A DNA stretch of 64,000 bases from Spirosoma pollinicola (GTDB lineage Bacteria; Bacteroidota; Bacteroidia; Cytophagales; Spirosomataceae), in assembly GCF_002831565.1 (NCBI RefSeq), contig NZ_CP025096.1, positions 2,271,027-2,335,026 on the forward strand, written 5' to 3'. A program made the translations under genes and the position numbers. A model generated the notes under the pieces. That model did no database searches. It had not been told where the DNA came from and saw only the letters and a list, made by a program, of their open reading frames with translations. How positions within the stretch are numbered: the stretch's first letter is position 1; every line of letters begins with the position of its first letter. Positions 35,525 through 43,453 of the stretch are shown here, in pieces.

Positions 35525-35905
35525 ATGAAAAAAGTATTCACCCTCCCCGTAGGCCTCATTTTGCTATTGGCCCTTTCGTCTTCTTTCGTTGATCCAGCAA
35601 ACCCAATGGTCGGGCGCTGGCAGCAGCAGATAGACGGGGTAACGCTACTAGTCAACTTCCGGCCTGACGGTAGCTACGACGGGTTCGTCAATGGGAAGTC
35701 GTATTTAACGGGACGCTATTACGTTCGGCAGGATACGATTGGGCTCACTGACGGCAAGTGTAACCCGACGTATTTCGGTACCTATCGACTGCAATTTTTA
35801 GTCCCGGATTCGGTTCGATTCACCGCGATCCTGGATACCTGTCGGGACCGCCGGGAAGCTGTACCCACCTTGGCGCTTGGCCGGGTTACTCCCGGTAAGC
35901 CATGA
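35525..35905 (+). CDS. Small lipocalin-like exported protein (family member C)
   Basis: A 126-residue protein, signal peptide MKKVFTLPVGLILLLALSSSF, then VGRWQQQIDGVTLLVNFRPDGSYD, FVNGKSYLTGRYYVRQDTIGLTDGKC and YFGTYRLQFLVPDSVRFTAILDTC. Its stop overlaps the ATG of the peroxidase gene by 4 bp (ATGA at 35902-35905), so the two are translated together. That coupling is the best clue to a role linked with the periplasmic oxidoreductase, but it is indirect. Confidence 0.78.
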   Translation: MKKVFTLPVGLILLLALSSSFVDPANPMVGRWQQQIDGVTLLVNFRPDGSYDGFVNGKSYLTGRYYVRQDTIGLTDGKCNPTYFGTYRLQFLVPDSVRFTAILDTCRDRREAVPTLALGRVTPGKP

Positions 35906-36867
35906 AAACGGACCTCTATTGCCTAACCGCTCTAATCGCCTTCGTTTTGGTGAGTGCTACGTTCGTTACCGACGAGCCCATGGACAAAATGACGTTGGGG
36001 AAACGCTTGTTTTCCGATCCCATTCTCTCACGCAACCGAACGATTAGTTGTGCCAGTTGCCACCGGGAGGAATTCGCCTTTGCCGATACGTCAGCGCTGA
36101 GCCTGGGCGTGTTTGGCCGGAAAGGAAAACGCAATACCCCTTCGGCCATGAACGTGCGCTTGCAGGCCAACTTCTTCTGGGACGGTCGGGCCGCTACCCT
36201 GGAGGAGCAGGCGCTGATTCCCATCGCCAACCCCGATGAAATGGATTTGCCCGTTGATGTGGCCATCAAACGTTTGAACGGAAGTAAGACCTACCGGGCT
36301 TACTTTAAGCAGGTATTTGGAGAGCTACCCACCAAAACCAATTTAGCGAAGGCACTGTCCGAGTTTGAGCAGACCCTGGAAACGGCCGAATCCCCCCTGG
36401 ATGACTGGCGGCTGAACGATAACGAAGCGGCCATGAGTGAGTCGGCCAAGCGGGGCTTTGCCCTCTTCAATGGTAAAGCCAACTGCGTGCAGTGTCATTT
36501 CGGGGCGGATTTCAATAGCTCCGAATTTAGAAACATCGGCTTGTTCGATGGGAAAACGCTGGCCGACAGCGGCCGGGCCGCCATCACCAAGCGGGCCGCT
36601 GATCTGGGCAAGTTCAAGATTGGTCCCTTGCGCAATGTGGCCCTGACGGCCCCCTACATGCACAACGGGATGTTCAAAACGCTAGCGCAAGTCATTGATC
36701 ATTACAATGAGCCCGACAAGCGGGTGCCGGGTGCCATGAACCGCGACCCGCTGCTGGCTAAACCGCTAGGACTCAGTCAGCAGGAGAAACAGGATCTGGA
36801 AGAATTCTTGCGGGCGCTGACCGACAAGCGGTTCCTAGTGAAGGCAAGCGCAACGAAGAAAACATAG
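35902..36867 (+). CDS. Di-haem cytochrome c peroxidase (CcpA/MauG-like)
   Basis: A 321-residue periplasmic protein. After a signal segment (LTALIAFVLVSATF) comes KMTLGKRLFSDPILSRNRTISCASCHREEFAFAD with the first C-x2-C-H haem site, then GKRNTPSAMNVRLQANFFWDGRAATLEEQALIPIANPDEM, and the second site CVQCHFGAD. The ending NVALTAPYMHNGMFKTL supplies the family Met/His region. Such enzymes reduce hydrogen peroxide or oxidise small substrates with electrons from the periplasm. It begins inside the stop of member C and is followed 81 bp later by the agmatine-deiminase-like gene. Confidence 0.9.
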   Translation: MKTDLYCLTALIAFVLVSATFVTDEPMDKMTLGKRLFSDPILSRNRTISCASCHREEFAFADTSALSLGVFGRKGKRNTPSAMNVRLQANFFWDGRAATLEEQALIPIANPDEMDLPVDVAIKRLNGSKTYRAYFKQVFGELPTKTNLAKALSEFEQTLETAESPLDDWRLNDNEAAMSESAKRGFALFNGKANCVQCHFGADFNSSEFRNIGLFDGKTLADSGRAAITKRAADLGKFKIGPLRNVALTAPYMHNGMFKTLAQVIDHYNEPDKRVPGAMNRDPLLAKPLGLSQQEKQDLEEFLRALTDKRFLVKASATKKT

Positions 36868-36948
36868 CCCTAATCACCAGGCCCCCTTCCCACGCCAGAC
36901 CGGCTGACACCGTTGGCTAACAAGAAGACCTATCCTCGACTATATACC

Positions 36949-38223
36949 ATGAAATTAACCCTACTTCGTATTTTATCCGTCTGGCTGGTTTCAACCCTAA
37001 CCCAAGGGCAGACCCGCTACACCATGCCCGCTGAATGGGAACCCCAGGAGACGGTTTGGATGGGCCTGCGCACCGAAGAGACACAGACCAAATTCGATAC
37101 CACCACCTTGGAGATGATTCAGGCGCTGGTACCCTTCGTCAAGCTGAATCTGATCCTGGAAAAAGATACCCTGTTTCGGGAAGGGAAAAGCTGGTTTACC
37201 CCCTTTGGTATTGACACGAGTCGAATCAGCATCATCAGGCAAGACCCCACCGACTACTGGTACCGCGATCCGGGTCCGGTGTTCGTGCGTAACGCCGAAG
37301 GGCAACTGGCCGTCGTCGATTTTCGCTACAGCAATTACGGGGCGCATCCCGATTCGCTGACCGAGCGCGCCCGCCAACACGACGAGCTTGATAAGGATAT
37401 CGCCCATCGTCTCAAATTGCCCATAATCACATCCAGCGTCTTCATGGAAGGCGGTGCCATCGAAGTCAACGGGAGGGGTACGCTCTTGCAGGTGGAATCG
37501 GTCACCCTGCAACGCAATCCCCATCTGTCGAAAGCGGCCATTGAACAGGACTTAAAACGAGTTTTGGGCGTAAAAAAGGTAATCTGGCTCAAAAAAGGCC
37601 CGGCCGATGATGACCGGTTGGGACTGCTGGGCGATTCGGTGCTGTATGCTGTTCGGGGGACGGGGGGGCATGTGGATGAATTCTGCCGCTTTGCCAACGC
37701 CAGCACGATTCTGCTAGGTTGGATGGAGGAGGGCGAAATTGGTGCGGACCCCGTGAAGCGGATCACTCATGATCGAAAGGTGGAGAACCTGAAAATCCTG
37801 CAACAGGCAACCGACCAGGATGGGAAATCGTTCACGATTGTCAAAGTGCCATTCCCCCAGATTACGTATAAAAAAAGGGTTGTCACCGAAAGTAACCGAT
37901 ATTACCAAAACATCAAGCGAGCCCGGCCCAACCTCAAATCGGGCACCGTGCTGTACATCGTGCCATCGGCCAGTTACTTGAATTATGTCATCGCCAATGG
38001 GGTGATTCTATTACCGACTTATTGGCAGCCGGGCGAGTCGGAAGCGGGCAAAAAACGGGATGCCGACGTGTTAGCCCTATTTAAGAAATACTTTCCAGAC
38101 CGAAAGCTGATCCAGATTAATCCCATCCAGCTGAACTACGCGTCTGGCGGAATGCACTGCGTCACCCAGCAGCAACCAGCCGGAAAGCCGGTTAGTCAAC
38201 AAGCTGCTGTTTCCTCGAAATGA
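36949..38223 (+). CDS. Agmatine deiminase-family protein with signal peptide
   Basis: About 424 residues from the ATG at 36949 (MKLTLLRILSVWLVSTLTQGQ is a signal peptide; the frame is open back to 36913). Family motifs: MPAEWEPQETVWMG near the N-terminus, YWYRDPGPVFV with the substrate Asp, HVDEF in GGHVDEFCRF with the catalytic His, and the nucleophile Cys in SGGMHCVTQQ. Known relatives hydrolyse agmatine to N-carbamoylputrescine or act on peptidyl-arginine. An exported copy is less common and suggests periplasmic or external guanidino substrates. The subtilase gene follows 23 bp later. Confidence 0.88.
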   Translation: MKLTLLRILSVWLVSTLTQGQTRYTMPAEWEPQETVWMGLRTEETQTKFDTTTLEMIQALVPFVKLNLILEKDTLFREGKSWFTPFGIDTSRISIIRQDPTDYWYRDPGPVFVRNAEGQLAVVDFRYSNYGAHPDSLTERARQHDELDKDIAHRLKLPIITSSVFMEGGAIEVNGRGTLLQVESVTLQRNPHLSKAAIEQDLKRVLGVKKVIWLKKGPADDDRLGLLGDSVLYAVRGTGGHVDEFCRFANASTILLGWMEEGEIGADPVKRITHDRKVENLKILQQATDQDGKSFTIVKVPFPQITYKKRVVTESNRYYQNIKRARPNLKSGTVLYIVPSASYLNYVIANGVILLPTYWQPGESEAGKKRDADVLALFKKYFPDRKLIQINPIQLNYASGGMHCVTQQQPAGKPVSQQAAVSSK

Positions 38224-38246
38224 CGTTTAACGACTAATCCAACCGT

Positions 38247-39854
38247 ATGAAAAATCTCATCTGCTTACTCCTCGGGATTTTACCCGGCTTACTGGCTGCT
38301 CAGCCGCAACCCGTTCAATGGCATCACCTCGACCCTAGAACCGATAGCGTTATGGGCATTAGCACCGACCGAGCCTACCGCGAGTTACTTAACGGTCGCA
38401 AAGCCACACCCGTGATTGTGGCGGTGATCGATGGGGGTGTCGACACGAACCACGAAGACCTGAAGGCGGTCATCCGGGCCAACTCAAAAGAGATTGCCGG
38501 TAACGGCAAAGACGATGACCACAATGGCTACGTCGACGACGTGAAAGGCTGGAACTTTATGGGCGGCAAAGACGGCCGTAACGTTGAGTTTGACCGCAAG
38601 GAGGAAACCCGGATTGTGGCTCGTCTGGGACCATGCTATGCCACGGCGCATCGGGCCTCGCTTCCGGCGGAGCAACAGGCTGACTACGATCTGTATACGC
38701 GGGCTAAAGCCCACTACGAGCAAAAGCGGCAGGAGCTAACCACTACGTACGGTCGGAATGCCCAGATGGAAACGCGCTTGAAGAACATGATCGCTGATCT
38801 AAAAAAAGCACTCGGTGTGACTCGGCTGGATTCGGCCCTGCTGCACCATCCCCCGACGACCGACTCGACGCAGCGCCAGAAAGCAGCCATGATCTACGGG
38901 CCGATGGTGCAGCGGGGATTCGCCGACGCGGATGACGCCCTGGCGGGCCTGCAAAAAAACATCAAACGGCTGAAGACGCAGCTGGACTACGGGTATAATC
39001 TGCAATACGACCCCCAACCGATTGTGGGCGACAACCCTGATAAGCTGACCGAAGTGGGATACGGCAATGCGGATGTGATCGGACCCGACGCCAGTCATGG
39101 GTCGCATGTAGCGGGTATCATTGCCGCCAACCGTACCAACTCCCTCGGTGTTATGGGCATTGCCAACCACGCCTACATCATGGCCATCCGGTCTACACCC
39201 GAAGGGGATGAGCACGACAAGGATGTTGCCAACGCCATCCGCTACGCGGTCGATAATGGGGCCACCATTATCAATATGAGCTTCGGCAAGGATTTCTCCC
39301 CCGACCGCCGAATCGTGGATGAGGCCATTCGCTACGCCGACACAAAAGGGGTGTTGCTGGTTCACGCGGCTATGAATGATCATAATAACATCGACTCGGT
39401 TGCTTTTTATCCGGCAGCAACCTATCCTGATGGCCGAGAGATGCCGAATGTAATTACGGTCGGGGCCAGTTCGCGTATCAATAACCGGGAGTTGGCGGCA
39501 ACCTTTTCCAATTATGGACAGCACACCGTCGACGTGTTTGCGCCCGGCGTTGGCGTGTTGTCTACCGTACCGGGTAACGACTACCAGCCAATGAGTGGCA
39601 CGAGCATGGCCACTCCCGTCGTGGCGGGTATCGCAGCCGTGCTGAAATCGTACTTTCCTCAACTGACGCCCCAGGCTATCAAGCGCATCATTATGCAATC
39701 GGCGACACCGCTTCATACGATGGTTTACAAACCGGGTACCCGCCAACTGGTGGACTTCGTAACCTTATCGAAAACGGGTGGCATCGTCAACCTCTACGAA
39801 GCGGTGAAATTGGCTCTAATTCAAACGCCCGTTGCAACCTCAACGAATAAATAA
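38247..39854 (+). CDS. Subtilisin-like S8 peptidase, exported
   Basis: A 535-residue protein with signal peptide MKNLICLLLGILPGLLA. Catalytic triad: D62 in VAVIDGGVDTNHEDL, His in DASHGSHVAGIIAANRT, and Ser in MSGTSMATPVVAGIAAVLKSY. Between Asp and His is a long insert of about 150 charged residues (FDRKEETRIVARLGPCYATA; YEQKRQELTTTYGRNAQ) that is usual in this Bacteroidota branch and may act as a propeptide-like or substrate domain. It should work in the periplasm or outside. It lies 23 bp after the deiminase gene, so the two are probably co-transcribed. Confidence 0.9.
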   Translation: MKNLICLLLGILPGLLAAQPQPVQWHHLDPRTDSVMGISTDRAYRELLNGRKATPVIVAVIDGGVDTNHEDLKAVIRANSKEIAGNGKDDDHNGYVDDVKGWNFMGGKDGRNVEFDRKEETRIVARLGPCYATAHRASLPAEQQADYDLYTRAKAHYEQKRQELTTTYGRNAQMETRLKNMIADLKKALGVTRLDSALLHHPPTTDSTQRQKAAMIYGPMVQRGFADADDALAGLQKNIKRLKTQLDYGYNLQYDPQPIVGDNPDKLTEVGYGNADVIGPDASHGSHVAGIIAANRTNSLGVMGIANHAYIMAIRSTPEGDEHDKDVANAIRYAVDNGATIINMSFGKDFSPDRRIVDEAIRYADTKGVLLVHAAMNDHNNIDSVAFYPAATYPDGREMPNVITVGASSRINNRELAATFSNYGQHTVDVFAPGVGVLSTVPGNDYQPMSGTSMATPVVAGIAAVLKSYFPQLTPQAIKRIIMQSATPLHTMVYKPGTRQLVDFVTLSKTGGIVNLYEAVKLALIQTPVATSTNK

Positions 39855-40093
39855 ATGACCTGCTGAATTTCTTCATCTGACAGAAGTGATGATTCAATGA
39901 CCTAAACGACTTGACAACATTTATTCATCGTAAAGCAGCTATGCAATGTCGCAACTTTTTAAAATCAAGCCTGGCCGGTCGAAACGGATAGCGACCTAAA
40001 ACAAGGGTGCTTCCAGCTTAAAGCGGTAGCTGACTATAAAACAAAGCCGGGCGCCGGAATCGCCCACTAAGTACGTCTGACACCTTTACTACT

Positions 40094-40567
40094 ATGAATA
40101 AACTAACGCTTGTCTGCTTTTTGCTGACCATTACCCGAACTACTGTCCCGGCCCAAAGCACAGAGGAAACCGCGATTAAAACGGTCATCGAACGCGAAAC
40201 CCAGTCGTGGTTAAATCGCGATGCCTACGCGATTGCCCGTTGCTGGGCAGCCGTCTCCTACGCCACCCACCTGGGGCTGCGGACCGATGGGAAAGCCTTT
40301 TTCAGTACCAACGAGCAGGGACAGATTACCCAGACCATTCGGAACGTGAGTCTCCAGGCGGCCCAACCCGACCGCTCGACATTCGCCAACTCGGACAACC
40401 GGATTCGGATCAACGGCACCAGTGCCTTTGTCACCTTTGCCCAGCTTCGCACCGCGCCCGAAGGCCACGTTGAACAGTATTATCAAACTCGCAATATGGA
40501 AAAGCAGCAGGGTTCCTGGCAGATTGTTCACGCCAGCGCGCTGTTCCGCCACCCGGAAAACAAGTGA
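40094..40567 (+). CDS. NTF2-like (SnoaL/DUF4440) exported protein
   Basis: A 157-residue protein with a signal peptide (MNKLTLVCFLLTITRTTVPAQ) and one NTF2-like fold: TEETAIKTVIERETQSWLNRDAYAIARCW at the start, then SDNRIRINGTSAFVTFAQL and a closing strand QQGSWQIVHASALFRHP. Such domains are small ligand-binding or enzyme scaffolds; the role here is unknown. Its stop overlaps the upstream frame of the DinB gene. 240 bp of gene-free DNA separate it from the subtilase. Confidence 0.8.
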   Translation: MNKLTLVCFLLTITRTTVPAQSTEETAIKTVIERETQSWLNRDAYAIARCWAAVSYATHLGLRTDGKAFFSTNEQGQITQTIRNVSLQAAQPDRSTFANSDNRIRINGTSAFVTFAQLRTAPEGHVEQYYQTRNMEKQQGSWQIVHASALFRHPENK

Positions 40568-40608
40568 CACATTATGCCAGTATATCCTACTCAGCAAATC
40601 CCCTTTCG

Positions 40609-41136
40609 ATGCATCCCCTGTTGAAACCCCTTCTATCTGACATCGCCACGGCCCGCACTCGCTACATCAGCACGGTGACACAGTTGACCGACCAGCAGGC
40701 GCAGTATAAACCCTTGCCTGAGGTTTGGAGCGCTTTGGAGAACACCGAACACCTGTTCTGGGCCGAACAGGGCGGTATTTGGGGCATGTGGCGGGCCCTG
40801 GAGGCTTACCGCAATGGCGCACCCATCTGGACCGGGGAACTCACTAACCGGGGTCGCTCTATTGAGGAAGTGATTGAGAAGACCTGGCAACCCAACGAGC
40901 AGGTACCGGCTAATGCCGCCCCGCGCCTGGGTGGGACATTGGCGTTTTGGTGCGCTTCGCTGGCGAGTTTACAATCCTTGCTGGAAGCTTTCAGCTACGC
41001 CGTGGACGGGGAAGATCTGGAGGCCATTATTCATCCCCATCCCATTTCCGGCCCGCTGGACATCGGGCAGCGGTTTGAGTTTCTACGCTTTCACATCGAC
41101 CGGCACCGACGGCAGATTGGTGCTTTACTTCCCTAA
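40609..41136 (+). CDS. DinB-like (YfiT/DUF664-type) four-helix metalloprotein
   Basis: About 175 residues from the ATG at 40609; a GTG at 40564 overlapping the previous stop is also possible. Features of DinB-fold proteins: SALENTEHLFWAEQ with a metal His, a middle helix (LGGTLAFWCASLASLQSLLEAF), and the closing FLRFHIDRHRRQIG with two more His. These proteins bind a divalent metal and often act as thiol transferases or stress proteins; the substrate is unknown. It follows the NTF2-like gene closely and may be co-transcribed with it. Confidence 0.8.
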   Translation: MHPLLKPLLSDIATARTRYISTVTQLTDQQAQYKPLPEVWSALENTEHLFWAEQGGIWGMWRALEAYRNGAPIWTGELTNRGRSIEEVIEKTWQPNEQVPANAAPRLGGTLAFWCASLASLQSLLEAFSYAVDGEDLEAIIHPHPISGPLDIGQRFEFLRFHIDRHRRQIGALLP

Positions 41137-41283
41137 TGACTTGTATCTGATGAGAAGCAGTCCCGCTTCGCAGGCCAACGATAGTCAATTAACATCCAGT
41201 CAACGTATCAACATCCAGCAATGAATCAGGTAGTCAAGAAAGTAGGAACCGTGGAAACGTACGGTCGCTAAACTAACCATACA

Positions 41284-41649
41284 ATGACAAACGCATCCAT
41301 CCTAGCTCTCCTGGGCATAGCGATCCTTCGTGTGGGGTTCAATCTGCCGTCCAACCCGCTGACAGGGCGGTGGCAGCAGAAATTTCCTGCTGGTCGAAAG
41401 GCACTGGCTGTCTTTCGGGCCGATAGTACGCTGGACTTTTTTGTCAACGGGAAGGCCTTTGGCAGTGGCCGGTATTACGTCCGGCAGGATACGCTTGGCC
41501 TGTCGTATGCGTCGTGTAACGGGGCCTATACCGGTACATACCAGCTCAGTTTTTTTGCCCGTGATTCCGTTCGGTTTAGCGTTCTGGAGGACACTTGCCG
41601 CGAGCGACGCCTGGGCATGGACGGCGTAACGATGGGTCGGGTTGACTAA
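41284..41649 (+). CDS. Small lipocalin-like exported protein (family member D)
   Basis: A 121-residue protein, signal MTNASILALLGIAILRVGF, then LTGRWQQKFPAGRKALAVFRADST, FFVNGKAFGSGRYYVRQDTLGLSYASC and YTGTYQLSFFARDSVRF, with DTCRERR near the end. It is the same family as the members at 34647, 35091 and 35525 but 5.4 kb away, with the peroxidase, deiminase and protease genes between. The family signature VGRWQQ, NGK-x-F, RQDT, D-T-C is conserved, which argues for selection on the protein. Confidence 0.78.
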   Translation: MTNASILALLGIAILRVGFNLPSNPLTGRWQQKFPAGRKALAVFRADSTLDFFVNGKAFGSGRYYVRQDTLGLSYASCNGAYTGTYQLSFFARDSVRFSVLEDTCRERRLGMDGVTMGRVD

Positions 41650-41813
41650 CATCCGGCAGCGTTACTGGTAGCGAGATTTTAAGGGTAATATTAGATTGTA
41701 AATACGCAAATTATTGCTTGTAAGTAGTTATTATTCAGTTATTTATAAGCTAATGCTAGCCGTTCTAACTCAATAGCTTTGACTTGATTATGAACCACTT
41801 ATTTTTATATCAG

Positions 41814-42224
41814 ATGAAAAAACAAATCATTATTACCTGCCTGACCTGTATAGGCGTAGTCGTCGGTGCTCAGGCGCAGAATAGGTTGGCCAATACGGCC
41901 TGGCAGGGCACGGTTCAATTATATCGGGTTATGGATGTCGTTTTGCAGTTCGAAAAGGATACGATTCGGATGTATTCGGTTCCGGATAATGTCCTGGCTG
42001 AAACGAAATTGCTGGAAACCATGACGTACACAACGAAGGGTGATACGTTCACCTAGAAGTAAGTAAGTGGGGGTAGCCCCTGCGATACTGAAACGCCCGG
42101 AACCTGGCGATACACCATCAGTAGTAACGAAATGAAGCTCGACATGGTTGATGATGCCTGCGAAGGCCGATCAGGTGCTCGTACAAATGTACCGTTTAAA
42201 AAAGTAGCGTTTTTGGTGAAGTAA
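41814..42224 (+). pseudogene. Small exported protein with two nonsense codons (distant family member E)
   Basis: From ATG 41814: signal MKKQIIITCLTCIGVVVGAQAQ, then LANTAWQGTVQLYRVMDVVLQFEKD. TAG at 42054-42056 and TAA at 42060-42062 interrupt the frame, which otherwise continues (VSGGSPCDTETPGTWRYTIS, DMVDDACEGRSGARTNV) to 42224. The closing D-A-C-E-G-R block and the Cys spacing resemble members A-D. The short 81-codon frame alone would make a truncated protein. Confidence 0.7.
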
Positions 42225-42301
42225 AGGGGAACTAGTGAACTGTTTAACCGTCTGTCTGTCAACGTTGACTTTGTCGTGTTAGCCGATTGAAGATACTATC
42301 A

Positions 42302-43141
42302 ATGAAACAAACGACTAATACCATGACTAAAGTAGCCATGCTTTTCGTCGCGATGACGCTCCTGTGTATAACCTGCCAGCAGCGCGTGGAACCAGCGTCG
42401 GGTTGTCGGTTGACCATCAACGAGAATACGGATACCTACGTGTATCAGTTCGATGAAGCGGGAAAGCTGACTGCTATTCATACGAGCACGGCTGGCGGTG
42501 AAGCGGATTTTCGCTATACCTATCAGGGTAATAAAGCGACGATCGATGTGACCTACCCAACCTCAACCTGGCTTCGGATTACCTACGATCTGAGTCTAAA
42601 CCCGGATGGGTACGCTGTAACGGCTCAGCAAACTATGTGTAATCAGTTGGCCGACGGCACTAGACACGAATCAGTCACGGCTACGCACACCTTTGCTTAT
42701 GACGCTCAGGGCTATCTAATTGACCATCAGGCCGATGAATTTTCCTATCCGCTCGGAGCGGCTACCCTCACCAGGCATTCCGAAGCGCATTTAACGTACC
42801 AGAACGGCAATCCGGTTACTATCGATATGGAGCTTTCTTCATCCGGTACGGCCCAGCCAGCACGCACCATCGTTAATCGCTATGGCCAACAGGCCAATCC
42901 GTTGAAAACGCCTTTTCTACTGGAATTCAATCCGTTTGGTTTTAGCATCTCCCGCTATCTGCAACCATTTTTAGGCAAGCCAGCTCAGCACCTGCTCACG
43001 GCATCGGACAATCAACAAGCAGGTCGGCCAACGACCAGTACGGCTTACACTTACCAATTTGACCCGGGTAAGAACCTAATCGGCGTCAATCGTACCGGCG
43101 TCTATTCCATCAACAGTTCTTTAGACAACATCTGGCCTTAA
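42302..43141 (+). CDS. Putative lipoprotein, YD-repeat-like or DUF4595-like
   Basis: About 279 residues from the ATG at 42302 (MKQTTNTMTKVAMLFVAMT). The hydrophobic stretch ends in LLCITCQQ, a possible lipoprotein cleavage site. The mature part is made of short beta repeats (YVYQFDEAGKLTAIHTS, FRYTYQGNKATIDVTY, FAYDAQGYLIDHQADEF, AHLTYQNGNPVTIDMEL), as in Bacteroidota surface lipoproteins of the DUF4595 or RHS/YD type. No function can be assigned. It stands alone, with gene-free DNA on both sides (43142-43453 shows nothing). Confidence 0.6.
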   Translation: MKQTTNTMTKVAMLFVAMTLLCITCQQRVEPASGCRLTINENTDTYVYQFDEAGKLTAIHTSTAGGEADFRYTYQGNKATIDVTYPTSTWLRITYDLSLNPDGYAVTAQQTMCNQLADGTRHESVTATHTFAYDAQGYLIDHQADEFSYPLGAATLTRHSEAHLTYQNGNPVTIDMELSSSGTAQPARTIVNRYGQQANPLKTPFLLEFNPFGFSISRYLQPFLGKPAQHLLTASDNQQAGRPTTSTAYTYQFDPGKNLIGVNRTGVYSINSSLDNIWP

Positions 43142-43453
43142 GGTAAACCAAATCGACCGGGTCTCTATTTCGGGCCTAATGAGTGATGCTACTGAACGAT
43201 CAGAGCTGTTTTCCACGGTGGACCCTTGAAAGAGCGAACAGATATTGACGTGCGATACAATCGAAATGGCTTTTTTGGGTACCGTTGCAGCGGCAATTAG
43301 GTCGGGGTGGCCTTATCCTGACACCCTGGATCAGCACTTATGAGTGAACGGTAGGGACCGTTACGGCAGGAAGGCGTAAACTTGTATAGCCTATCACTAT
43401 TATTACTAATCAACGAGTTACTGCATTATTTAATCAATAAATTCTTTTCGCTC

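Noticed and set aside
38799-39746. A 315-codon minus-strand frame opposite the subtilase
   Set aside because: A shadow of a high-GC coding strand; the plus strand carries the full catalytic triad.
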